A DNA stretch of 64,000 nucleotides from Acanthococcus lagerstroemiae (Eukaryota > Arthropoda > Insecta > Hemiptera > Eriococcidae), in the NCBI GenBank assembly GCA_031841125.1, contig CM063114.1, forward strand, positions 6,634,001 through 6,698,000, in the 5' to 3' direction. Made by a program: the position numbers and the translations under genes. Below, one piece after another: positions 12,024 to 23,800 of this stretch. How positions within the stretch are numbered: position 1 is the stretch's first letter; each line of letters opens with the position of its first letter. The notes under the pieces were generated by a model that saw only the letters and a program-made list of their open reading frames with translations, ran no database searches and was not told the DNA's origin.

Positions 12024-12189
12024 CTAATTTGCTCTCAACCCGAGCCCTGGAATCCGCCCTTTTGAACATTACCTCAGAGACATCGGGGAGGCTATTAGGG
12101 CTATCTTAGCCTTCTTCTCTTCTGGCCGAAAAACCGGCGTAGGTCGAAATCTGGCGAGACGCGCTACCGACTCGGCCAACCAGACCCCC
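12024..12189 (-). mobile_element. tRNA-derived SINE, family A, copy 1
   Basis: Read on the minus strand it starts with a tRNA-like head (GTCTGGTTGGCCGAGTCGG, an A-box) but its second promoter box is lost. The body (GCCGGTTTTTCGGCC hairpin, GGGCTCGGGTTGAG) matches the copies at 12483, 43728 and 52800. It is flanked by ATCAACCC on both sides, a likely 8-base remnant of the target duplication. Confidence 0.75.
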
Positions 12190-12482
12190 ATAGATCAACC
12201 CACATCTTGAATTTTATTTTTTATTTTTTCTCTTCTTAAGAGCCACTCACCGAAACCACTGACCCAGGCAGAGGCAAATCATGTTATACTTGTTCAGTAT
12301 CGCATCCAGAGATGTCACATATAATGTAAATTCAAATATACACGTAAATTCTACATGTATTCTACGCGATGTAGAATATCCTGAATTGGATGTAGAATTT
12401 GTAAAATATTATGTGTAATATGTAGAATATTTTATTTGTATGTAATTGTTGCATTATGATTAGTAAGGACGTGGTGGAAAGT

Positions 12483-12704
12483 TCTCTTTTCTAATTTTAC
12501 TCTCAACCCGAGCCCTGGAATCTGCCCTTCCGAGCATTACTTCGGAGACGTCGGGGAGGCTGCTAGGGCTGTCTTAGCCCTCTTTTCTTCTTGCCGGAAA
12601 ACCGGTCTACGTCGAAATGTAGCGAGTTGCTACGTGGGCTCGAACCCGGGACCTCCGGATTGCGAGGCCAGCGCGCTATACATTCGGCCAACCAGACCCC
12701 ACAC
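12483..12704 (-). mobile_element. tRNA-derived SINE, family A, copy 2, with perfect target duplication
   Basis: On the minus strand the tRNA-like head has an A-box (TGGCCGAATGTATAGCG) and a good B-box (GGGTTCGAGCCC), as in polymerase III promoters. A 14-base direct repeat, ACGTGGTGGAAAGT, lies immediately outside each end (12469-12482 and 12705-12718) without mismatch, marking a fairly recent retroposition. It resembles the intact part of the copy at 52800. Confidence 0.88.
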
Positions 12705-12719
12705 ACGTGGTGGAAAGTG

Positions 12720-13730
12720 GAGTGAAGTGAACGAGTGACTGACAGCGTGACAGGAATCCATTCGTGAGAAATCCAGAATATCCAGAAAGGACAGTTTGTT
12801 TCAAAATTCGCATTTCGCGTCCTAAATCCTGATTCCTGAAAGTATAAATAGGATTTCACCTCAGAGGTACAGTTTTTTTTTTAATTTTCAAGTTCGGGTC
12901 TACGAATTCTGTTTGATAATTTTAGTGTGGGTCTAATTAATGAAAATTTCCCAATTTTCTCATAAAATACCATCATTTTCCAAGTAGTACTTATATATAT
13001 TTTACACATTATACATTTTCTACATATTATTCTACATGTAGAAAGTAGAACAAGTATTTAATTTTACATATAAAATGTCATCTCTAATCGCATACCTTAT
13101 ACCTTCTATTCAACATGAAATAGTTCAAGTTCCCTAAAAAGTTTTTTTCTCTATCTTTTTAAGGTCCCTGGTCCCATTTACGATTCAAAATCCGAAATTC
13201 GAATAAAGAAATCATGACTCTGAAACACTCGGCTGGAGAGAGATTTCGGGAAATGAGGCAGGAGAAAGGCAGAAAAAGCAAAGAAAATTTGGTCAGTCAC
13301 ATAATAATTAGGTAAGTGGAGTGTCTAGACACCATTAAAATTTTTGACGAAACTTCAGGTAGGGTGCTTCTTATAAATTCATCATAAATGCTTTAAAAAC
13401 TATGCTCAGCCCCTGGCCGTCGAAAAAAAAATGTAAATCACATCTCTACTTTTTAGTAAGAAATTAATGACTATTAATTTCGGCATATTTTTTCAAACCA
13501 TCAATATTTAGCTTAAAATTCCGCTTGAAATTGACTTTTTTTAAACCACCCAAAAGTGGCATAACATCTTGGGAAAGTGAAGGGGGACACAAAATCACTC
13601 TTCTCAAAACCATTCTTACACAGCCCGTCTGTCCTTTTAAGATATGGAATGTAGAATTGTAGAAAATTTTCTTGTTTCACAAAGTAAGTACTGCGAACAG
13701 AAAGACTGCTCCCGTTTTAGGTTTCATCGT
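12720..13730. other. Gene-free stretch
   Basis: Contains TGTAGAAT-rich motifs around 12330-12440 and 12970-13080 flanking the SINE, suggesting it inserted into an older repeat. No exon is visible. Confidence 0.4.
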
Positions 13731-13734
13731 CCTA

Positions 13735-14935
13735 GAATTCCCGAATTCCAGTCGAAAGAAAACGGAAACACCCGACTCTAAACCGAATCCTAAACGCACC
13801 AGAACCTGAACTTGAACATGGACCCAGAACCAAACCCAACCCCGAGCCTAAACCTGAATATGAACATGAATCCGAAACTGATCTAAAAAACTCAAACCTA
13901 AACGCAAACGTGAGCCCAAGCTCAAATGAACCCGAACCCGATATCAAAATTAAACCAAAACTCGAACCCAGTTACATGTTATAAAGTGAATCCGCCAAGA
14001 AACAAACAACAAACCCAAAACCAGCCCTAAAAAAAAAAAAAAAAAATGGAAACTCTTAAATATGAAAGTGAAAAGAATCTTGACCATGAACCCAACTCTG
14101 AACCAAAACCAACCGCGAACATAAACCCAAATCAAAACCTAGGCCTCAACTTGAATTTCATTCGTAATTTAAATTCGGACACAAATCTGAACCTGAACTG
14201 AAACTCGAACCCGAACCCAAATCCAGCCCTAAACCTAAACTTTTACTCGAGTCTGAACACAGACTCGCAACCAGACCTAAATCACAATAAATTCAAATTT
14301 GAATCCAGATTTAATGAACTTGAACCCAAACTAAAATGAATCTAAACCGGAACCCAACCGGGACCCGAACCCAAGTCTCAGTCTCAACCCCATCTACAAC
14401 ATAATCTCTACCCCAACTCCAACCCCAAACCCGAAATCAAGCCCAAGTCCGCGTTCGAACATAAATGTGGACCCAAACCAGAACTCAAACGTAAACGCAA
14501 ACTTGAGGTTGGACCCAACCCACCTAAGCCAAAACCCAAATTACAACTTGAATTTGAATCGATTTCAGACTTTAACTTATGAATCCAAACGCAAACGCAA
14601 AACGAAACCCCCAAACTCACATCCAAATCCGAACCCAAATTAAACTTCAAATGCGAATTCAAATTCAATGTCAAACCCAAACTCAAAACTGAACCACTTT
14701 TAAAACTCGAATCCAGTCTCTAAAAATCTAAACCCTAAACCTAAAATCCAACCATCGAAACATAAAAACTGTAGAGGAAAATAATCTGAACACTGAACTC
14801 AAACCTGAAGCAAAACTCAAGTACAAACGTGAAACCGAATCAAAACCTAAACCCAAACATTAACCTGAATTCAAACTTGAACCCAAATTTGGACCAAACC
14901 AAAACTGAAAGTGAATTTGTCTCGAATTCTTTTTC
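13735..14935. repeat. Degenerate AACCCN/AACCTN hexamer array, 1.2 kb
   Basis: Almost the whole segment is built of six-base steps of the kind GAACCC, AACCTA, AACCCA, with point changes and small slips. The strand is A- and C-rich with very little G or T. Frames through it (Asn-Pro-Asn-Leu runs) are by-products. The unit is not the insect telomere repeat CCTAA, although CCTAAA occurs within it. Confidence 0.88.
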
Positions 14936-14939
14936 ATCC

Positions 14940-15660
14940 CGCGAGGGGCCAGGGCCTCACCCGGCGGCCAATCCGGAACATCGTCGGGTAGCTCCGTATA
15001 TTAAATTCAAGTACATAAAATAAAAGTTGGGGTATCTCCACTCCTCTGCCTTACATATCATCGAGTAGGTTCAACGCGGGGAAGGGAGGGGAGTTCATAA
15101 TTTTAGTTTACATAATGTATGCGACCCTAGATTACTGTGTCTGTCTTCAGTCAGTCAGTGTTTAGGTTGGCTTGGTTGTCTTACGTCGCCTTCGATTCCA
15201 TGACTTCCATCCCCCCCCCGCCACCTTGGCAAGATACCCAAGACGAGAGGTTCGCTCTAAGCAGAGGGGGCCGCCTCCATGGTCATACAGTTACCACAAG
15301 ACTTCTGTCTCAGTTTCTTTGTTGCTTCCTCGAATTGGTTGAAGCAGGTGAGTCAGATATTGGATGCCAGGCTCCACTGCCAGTGACGCTCCCCGGGAGG
15401 GGAGGGTCGCTCACAGGTGCCGAGGTGCCACTGGGATTTCCCTTTCTTTTTCAACCTTTCACACCGACTACTGTCAGTGTCTGTTGCCTGCTGCTGCAGC
15501 TTCGGTGGGGATACCGGTAGTCGATGTATTGATAGTTGGCCCGCTCTCTTCCGGGCTCGTCGACCGACTTGGAACTTATTAATTTCCACCAGTCAGAGTT
15601 GGTGTGCCGCCGCGGGAGGCTCCGGGTAAGGGGCTTCCCTGCTTTCTGGTGCTGTTGTCC
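14940..15660. other. GC-rich block of unknown origin
   Basis: Base composition jumps from the AT-rich background to clearly GC-rich, with several partly open frames in both directions but no recognisable domain, one poly-C run and inverted CCCGGGAGGGGAGG-like pieces. It may be a fragment of a non-LTR retrotransposon or another insertion. I cannot classify it. Confidence 0.4.
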
Positions 15661-16690
15661 GGAAACTTAACCAAAACCTTAAAAACTCACCCCCCTCCCC
15701 CCGAAACTTAGTTCATAAGAAAAATGAATCCTAAAAAGAGAAGTGGGAAAGTAATCGGAATGAACCCGATTAAATTTACCGTAATAAAAAAAGAAAAACA
15801 GAACCCAAAGCATCCCTCCTTCTGGAATTTAGTCCGGAATGAAATGGAATCCTAAAAAGAGAAGAGTTTGACCGCAATAAAAGAAAAAAAAAAAGAAAAA
15901 AAATCGAACCCGAATAAAACTGATCGGGTTCGTCATCTACGCCTATATAGTTCTGTGGAGCTGTGTAAAGGGTAATTCTGACCCCCTCTTTCTCAGGAGC
16001 AGACCGAGGGGGATTTGTTTTTGTTTTTTGCTTGTACGAAAATAATTTTTGTCATTAAGTCATAATATTCAAATGTTGGCAATAAAATGTAAAAATTGAG
16101 CGCCTTTTTTTTCTTCTTCTTCTTGCTCGCATGGAAATATTTTGAACAAGTTGACATATTCGACCTGTTTCCACCCCCTTTTCCTCCTGACGACAGGGCT
16201 GTCCACCACTGCTCCTTTTCATTGGTACTTTTAGAGACCTTTCTTATACCGAATATTTTGAACTGAGTATTTCAATTTGAAAACATTGTTAACTTATAAA
16301 GATTTCCAATGCATTCTTATAAAACAGAAAAGTGGTCACCCTTCCTCCAAAAGAGAAGTGGCCGTTCCCAAATCGTCGAGAGTTTCTAAAATGTGGATTG
16401 GAAATCATCTACAAATTCTACTGCTAAAAATACTATGTAATTGTGTTACCAAACCCCTCACTGAAGTTATTATTTGACTGGCCGAGGAAGGGATGAAAGA
16501 AAGAAAGATAGAAAGTGAAAAGTTTGATAGATTTCTTCAAAAAAATCGGAGTTTTTGATGAGTGGCAATGTTTTTTGAATACTCTGACTCCTAATTGTAT
16601 GTCCGCTAGATCCTGATCTGTTCGAAAATACATTAAAAACTACGCGGATATACAAAAATCTAGCTGATACCGCACCTATATGTTCTTTAG
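15661..16690. other. Gene-free stretch before the 16.7 kb exon
   Basis: A-rich tracts near 15780-15900 repeat an AATCCTAAAAAGAGAAG motif twice. Nothing coding is supported. Confidence 0.4.
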
Positions 16691-17062
16691 ACCGGGCCAG
16701 TGCACATGGAACGTACGCGGGTTACAGAGGCTGTATCGATTTTGAAGACGAACCATGTTACGGGGGCGAGAAAATGTCCGTGCGAATCCGCCAGTAGCTC
16801 TGGGAGAAAAGTTAACATTTCGGTGACCATTATCGTCGAAGGGGTTGCCAATTCACTCGCAGCCGTCAGGTCGAAGAATTGCTACTGTCAATACATGGGT
16901 CGCTGTCCATTGACCCCGGTACAGACAGACTCAAAGCTTAATTCATCTAACGTGTACATAAGCTCGACTTGCCTGTCTAATATTGTCAGCGAGACTATAT
17001 TTAAAATCGATTTTATAAAACATCAGCCGAATTGTCCGCGCAAACCTGAAACAAAAAATTAG
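16691..17062 (+). CDS. Terminal exon of an unrecognised cysteine-containing protein (5' partial)
   Basis: A TATATGTTCTTTAG acceptor is followed by an open frame of 123 codons ending in TAG at 17060-17062. Composition is CpG-rich and codon-like, unlike its surroundings. The peptide has paired cysteines (CPC), then NCYCQYMGRC, then two more single Cys, and N-glycosylation sequons NIS and NSS, suggesting a secreted or extracellular domain. It ends PRKPETKN. I do not recognise the family. The upstream exon is not identified: the acceptor is phase 0, and no matching donor stands out in the preceding 5 kb. It lies 750 bp upstream of the Bre1 start codon on the same strand. Confidence 0.45.
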   Translation, partial: TGPVHMERTRVTEAVSILKTNHVTGARKCPCESASSSGRKVNISVTIIVEGVANSLAAVRSKNCYCQYMGRCPLTPVQTDSKLNSSNVYISSTCLSNIVSETIFKIDFIKHQPNCPRKPETKN

Positions 17063-17149
17063 TTTAAGGTGCACGATTTGTCTTTTTCGAACCAGTATTA
17101 CGAATAAGGGATGCCAATGAATGAACATTCATTTTATCGAAACAGGTCA

Positions 17150-17809
17150 ACTGCGGATATATCTCGCTGGTGTAATCGAACACTATTATAATGGCTGGTC
17201 TGCGCCACGAGGGGAAACTGATGTGCTGCACACAGTAAATATATGAATGAAGGGTCTTTGCGCTCTCGCGCCCTTACTGCATTAATTTGGGAAATCATTG
17301 TTTCATTCCCCCCGCGGATGATGAAGGGTGTTCGCAGATTTCACCCTTTACGCTTGCGCCGACTAGCTCACTTTAGACACTCGGTGTAAGGTAAACTTAG
17401 CGCAGCAGTAGTACGTCGGTAGGTTTCGTTCCTCAGCTTCTGTTTTTCGCCAAATTGGTACGTACTTAATTCATTAATTCATAAAGTAAATACAGCCGCA
17501 CTAATATTATTGCGAGTAAACGAAACCGAAGTATTACTTATTTTCTTTTGCCGCACGATTCATGTGCTTTTAAAAGCTCGAACCGAGTCACCATTCAACC
17601 CTGTAATTCGGGTGAAATAATCGATAATTTTGTGGTTCGTAAATTCAGACAAAACGTATCCTTTTCACTCGTACAAAGTTACGGTTTTTGATAACGTCGA
17701 GTTAACACGTATAATTATTTTAATCGGCTCTGAAAATATTCAGGCGTGCGGATTGCTTTCGGTCTGCTTCGGAGGATGTTGACAGGAAGATCGTAGAGAC
17801 TGCCCGGAA
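17150..17809 (+). promoter_or_regulatory. CpG-rich promoter and 5' leader region of Bre1
   Basis: This segment is richer in CpG than the flanking DNA and runs up to the first predicted ATG. No TATA box is evident, as is usual for a housekeeping promoter. A TGA in frame at 17780-17782 precedes the chosen start codon. Confidence 0.4.
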
Positions 17810-17854
17810 ATGGAGAACAAGGAACTGAGAAGGCAAAATAAAAATCTTGCTACG
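17810..17854 (+). CDS. Bre1: Bre1 exon 1
   Basis: Start codon and LRRQNKNLAT, aligning with the beginning of the family coiled coil. Donor ACG|GTAAGT, phase 0. Confidence 0.75.
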
Positions 17855-20800
17855 GTAAGTTGTGCGAGTAGATTTGTCAGGACCAGTACAGGGAACCATG
17901 TCGTTTCCCACAACTCGAAAAAGTCCTAGATTCACACGAGGTTTTGAGAGCATTCATCTTGCAAAGCTACCAATGGAAGAAGTTTTGAATAGCTGCAGTG
18001 TATATTGTCTGTACAAAGATACGAGTAGCACAATATAAACACTTATTTTCAACTGAATACTCGAGTGAATGAGAAAATAGGTATTTAAAAAGCGTATTTC
18101 AGGAAAGCCGGGGAGAATTGGCCTTCGAGCCTTCCTTCAACTCGGCATCACCTTCCTCATTTTCTGTCTGTCTGCTTGTCTGTTCACTTTATTGAAACAA
18201 ATAATGTCTAAACCCAAAATCCGTCATCATTATTTTGTCACGACATTATGGCTCAATCTTACATCGAACTTAGTGTAGAATTCTATCCAAAAGTCGATGA
18301 CGACATACTAACTCGACTTTTATATGGAATTTCTGCGTCAAATTCAAGCGCAGTGTTATGTCTATCTGCCAGTATGTACGTCCTCTGAATAAAATAATAA
18401 TGTCGAATTCACTATTCTGACATAACGTTATGGTCGAATATTACTACCTATATCAAATTTAGCGTAGAATTCCATCAAAAAGTTGATATCAACGTGGTAA
18501 CTCGACTTTTGTATGAAATATCTGTGTTAAGATCGACCACAGTGGCATGTCTGTTTGCCCGTACGTACGTCCTTAAAATAAATGGCAATACTAAAAACTC
18601 CGTCTCTTCTTGAACACAATACTGATGTCAAATTCGGAACAGGGTTCTATACAAACGTCGAATTATCATGTCAGCATCGACTCTTAGATCATATTGCACA
18701 TCAAGATTGATGTATAATTCTACCCCAAAGTCAATGTCGGCATAGTAACTCGACTTTTGCATAGAATTCTGCATCAATCTCATCGCAATGTCTTATCCAT
18801 CTGCCCATACATACGCCTTTGAAATGAATGTCAACACCCGAGATATGTTACTCTTTCAACATGACTCTAAGGTCGAATGTGATACATGATTCGAAACAAA
18901 TGTCGAGTTATCGTGTCTACATCGATTTTTGGATCTTATTGCATATCAAAATTAAAGTAGAATTCTATGTAAAGTCTTGACTTTTGTATGGAATTTTTGT
19001 CGAACTCAACCACAGTGTCATGTTTGTCTGCCCGTATGAACGTCCTTAAAATAAATGTGAACACCCAAAATCCAGTACTTCTTTTTTTTACGCGATACTG
19101 AAGTCAAATTTGGTTCAGGATTTGATACAAACACCAAGTTATTATGTCGGCATCAACTTATAGATCTTATTGCTTATGAAAATTGATGTAAAACTCTATC
19201 CAAAAGTCAACATAGTAACTCGACTTTTGCACAGAATTCTGCTCAATTTCCATTACAATGTCTTGCCTATCTGCACATATGTATACACTTTTGAAACAGA
19301 TTTCAACCCTCAAAGTATGTTATTTTTTCAACGTGATACGGAGGTCGAATTAGATGTAGAATTCGATACATATGTCGAGTTATTATGCCAACTATTACTT
19401 TTGGATTTTACTGCGTATCAAATTTTATGCAGAATTCTATCAAAAAGTCGATGTCAACATAGTAACTCAACTTTTGCACAGAATTTTGCAGCAAATTCAA
19501 TCACAATGTCGTGCCTATCTGTCCATACATACCCTCTTGAAACCAATGTCGACACTTAAAATCCATTACGCTTTCAAAATGACATTGTGATCGAATTTGA
19601 TATAGAATTCGACACAAACATTGAGTCACCATGTTAGCATCGACTTTTGGTTAGAATTTTACATAAATTTCGCTGTAGAATTGTGGTAACTCGATTTCTT
19701 CGTCGAATTATGTATCACATTCAACCACAATGTCATGTTGAAAAAGTGATAAACGTGGAATATCGACCAAAGAGTCGATTTTCTTGACGACTGTGTTTCG
19801 AGGACACCTCCTTGTCTTTTTGTCTAGCGGACTAATGGTCGTTTTGCCTGTCCATCATTTTTTTTTAGGGATGGGGGAAGCTATGCTGGTATCAATCACG
19901 ACTCAATTTTCTATGTTTAGAGAAGAAACTGGAAGTTTTATAGAAACTAAATTGTATGGTCACTTAATAAAATTATAATATATTTGTATTACGTTCAGAC
20001 TACGTTCAGACTTATGAGACTATTAAAACTTGCTCATAATCCGCTAAGACTTGTTTAGATTGGTTAAGACTACGTTAGGACACGTCATAATTTATTAAAA
20101 CTATGTAAAACTTGTCAAAGCTCATTCAGACTCGCAAAGGATTAATAAAACTGTACGAAGACCAGTCAAATCTTGTAAAAGATTATTCAAAACTTTCTTA
20201 AGACTTTGCTATACCTAACTAGGACTGTAGTATACGACTCTTCAAGACTCTCTTGAGGTTTGTTAAGACCTGTGAAGTTACTCCAAAACTTTGTTAGACT
20301 TGTTAAGCCTCGTGAAAACTCTTCAAGATTAATTGAAACACGTATCTGCAATCCTTGTTCAGATTTAGTTTTGACGTGTCAAAACTTATCAAATCTTTCT
20401 CACAAGATGCTTCCAAGATTCCGCCATGACTCATCATTAGAATTCTAATTAGAACCTTCGCAAGACTCTAATAAGTCTTATAAGGACTCTTGAAAATTTG
20501 TTCAGACTTGTGGAGATCTTCCAAGACTTGTTGAGACCTGTTGGATCACATGAACTTCATTCAAGTTCTATTGAGACTCATGAAGGCTTGCTTATTAGGT
20601 CGCTCTTAGAATTCTTCAAAGATCCTCTGTATGGCTCGATAAAACTTTAGTAACACTCTTCACAACTCCGTTATGGTATGTTTGGACTCTGTTAAGACTC
20701 TCCCAGGTTGTAAAAATTGTCAATACTTTGTTTGAGACTGATGAGGACTTCTCCTGGCTTATTTAAACGCTTGAGGGGACGCGACCAATAAACGGATTTT

Positions 20801-23800
20801 TCAATGAGGTTCGTTTGGCTTTACCTCATAGCGGCAAATTGTAAGAGGCAACGGCTTCGGTAATCCGCAGTTATTTTGGTAAAAATGCTTATAATTCTTC
20901 CGCTGTCTTCAATAATAGTTTTCAATTGCCTATCCCCTCCTTATTTCAATATTTTCAGGAGGGTGACCCTCAAAACCTGGGTAAGAAGTATAGACAATTT
21001 ACATTAGTTTACAAACGCCAAAATACCTAGTCAATTCAACCCCCGTTCGGATTCTTTTGAAGTTCATTAGATGCCTAAATTTTCTCTCTAGACTCTTCTT
21101 AAACTCTGCTCCAACTTCTTAGCACATTTATAATACTCGTCAAAATTTTAAAGGTATATCAAGATTTCTAAGACTCTTAGAGGTTCTGTCAGACTTGTTG
21201 AGACATTGTTGAAACTCGAGAATACTCTTTAAGACTCATTAAGACGCAGGACATGTGTCATCCTCGTTCAGATTCCATTGAGACTCATTTATTAAGATTC
21301 CATCAAGACCATTTTAAACTGATTCACTACGGCTGGGTGAAGTTAAGGTAAGCCTCGTAGTTCTAGAAGGACTTCTAGCACTCTGCTGGATAGCCCCTTA
21401 GAACTCAATAAAAATCTTCAAGAGTGGCATGAGGCTCGTTAAACATTTAAAGAATATTAATAATCGTCAAGACGCCTGAAGACTTTGTTAAGACTTTCTA
21501 GAGCCTCTGTTATATCTTTTCTAGATTTGTAATGAAAAATCCCTATTACTTTACATCTCCCCCCCCCCCCGCTCCGAGAAATGAAATGTGTTTCCGGATT
21601 TCCGGCTTCAAAATTTTGAGTTTTCAAGAATATTTATATTATAGAAAATGATCGGATGAATAAAAATTTTATACATCCTTTGCAACACTCAAAACCTTCG
21701 ATCGAATTTTCTTTAGAAACTTTTAGGAAATTGACTGATTTTGTATAAATTGATCGTTAAAACTTTTACCTCTGTGTCAATCAGTGAAGCCAACTTTCTG
21801 ACTGTGGTCGAATATCGGTTGCTATTTGGAAACTGTAGAGCTATTTTCTACGGGGTAAATATGGATGAATCTCTGTTAACTTGCCGGGAAGATGTTTCCT
21901 GGTTTTTTCTCCTTTAGAATTCTACAATTTTTTTAATATGACCTGTCTGCAACACTGCAGAATCTTTTTATTGCTGTCACGATACCATCAACCAAAACAA
22001 GTCCTTCCAGTTTATGAAAAATTGGAATGTTCATTTTGACATTCTGTTGTGGTCTAAGAGGAGAAATATGCGAGAGTGAGTTTCAGGGAGAAGTGAGGAA
22101 GAGGAAACCGAATATGGACAACTGAAAATGTGAATTTTACTAGCTGACGGAAATATTTGAAATGAAAGGACAAACAAGTGAAGAAAAACTAGATTTTGCA
22201 GTAGTCGATTTTGCTAGACTAACAATGGTTTTCTATATAGAAAACGAGAAAACCCATTGTTACCCCTCCCCCTGCTAAAGTGTGCCCCTTTAATTACTTT
22301 CTTTGCACTCCGACTAATTCCGGTCCTATCAGAGGGTATTTAGGAGGAAGCCCTCTGGTTTTAAGGCTTCGCTCTCCTTAGTCGGCTTGCATTATTTCTT
22401 TCATCTTCGTTTCTCGAATTCAAAATCCTCCATCGGCTGTAACCTCATTATTTTTTGCTCGTTTACTTCTAGCAAGTGGAAAAACAGAAACAAATAGAAG
22501 AAAATTTGCTTTATCGAATCTCGCAACTAGAAAAAAAGCAGTCCGAAGATGACGTTATGCTGTGCGGTATCAATCGATACTGGAAAATTTTTGACGAAAA
22601 TTGCAGGCTATTTGCTAAGCAATTCGAAACGGAAAATGACATCAGCTTGTTCGATAAAAGTAAGATCTCAGTTCGCATCTACATTTGATTTTATCTGCTC
22701 CACAATTCTAATTAATCTGCTGGTCATTTGCAGTGGATACCAACGCGGATTCTTTCCTGATACAATTATCAACATGGGACATTGAGGAACTAAAAGAAAA
22801 ACTCGAGAAACGCGTTCAGCTGTCGAAGCAAAACGTGGAGAAAATGATTCTTTCGCTGTACAAAATGTTGATCCGAACGAATAAACTATTAAAATTATTA
22901 AAGACTGGAGGTAAGGTATTTCCTGGCATTATTAATCTCGACTTGTAGAATGTGTCATAGGTATCCAGGGACGTATCAATGAGGGGGGAAGCCCCCCCCC
23001 CCTGTAGGAACTTTTTACTCAGCAGTTGCGAAAATTTACCATTTTAGTCAGGCGAGTTGGGAAGATCCCACAAGTTGAAAGTTTTCATTTAATTTTTTTG
23101 CTTTGATACTTGGGAATTGAGTTGAAAAGTTGAGAAACCCCAATACAAGTTAAACGGGGTTTCTTCTTTTGCTTTGATACTTGGGAATTTTGAGTTGAGT
23201 CAGTTGGAAAAATCCAACAAGTCAAAAGGTTTTTTTTTTGCCTTGATACTTGGGAATTCTGAGTTAAATCAGTTGGAACTTTCACAATGTTTACCTCCAG
23301 GAAAAACTCTTTGGTACGTCCCTGTAAAAGTATCTAATTACCTTTTTGCATAATTATTTACACTGCCTGTTTGTTATCGAAACCATCCAAGCCTGATGAT
23401 GTCGTACTTATTTCAGTGAAATTAAAACCACAAGAAATTAAACGCTTACAGCAATTTGTCAAACTTCGTAAAAAAATTATAACGCTGCATCGAAATCATT
23501 ACATTCTCAATCTAAGGGTTGGTAGAGTATTACTCACTGAATTGCTAAACAAGAAACCACGAAGAGAGAGCTAGTTTCAAGATGCGAGTAAAACCTTTTT
23601 GCAGATACGAAGTAAGCAAGATATTTTGAATATAAAAGAAACCCGCAACGACGAACTGAAAAATCGAGCCGATAACCTGAGGTACCAGAATACGAAAATG
23701 AAGGCAGTTACCGATCGGCTGGAACATAATCTAGCCGAACTTTTGGATAAAGTAAAGCAGTCTGAAACGTCGTTGGGCGAAAAAGAGATTGAAACTGAAA

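Noticed and set aside
12563..12859. Open frame with a proline/arginine-rich peptide (minus)
   Set aside because: It runs through the SINE and its flank and is explained by the SINE body.
13735..14935. Telomeric repeat
   Set aside because: The step is six bases of AACCCN/AACCTN type and highly degenerate, not runs of CCTAA or TTAGG.
13732..15023. Several open frames rich in Ser-Gly-Leu or Asn-Pro-Leu
   Set aside because: They are reading frames through the hexamer array, not proteins.
15137..15629. Overlapping open frames in the GC-rich block treated as a gene
   Set aside because: High GC alone keeps several frames open on both strands, and none has a domain, start context or consistent splice pair.
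18240..19590. Open frames around 19.2-19.6 kb
   Set aside because: They follow the 240-bp satellite units and have no splice sites or conserved domain.
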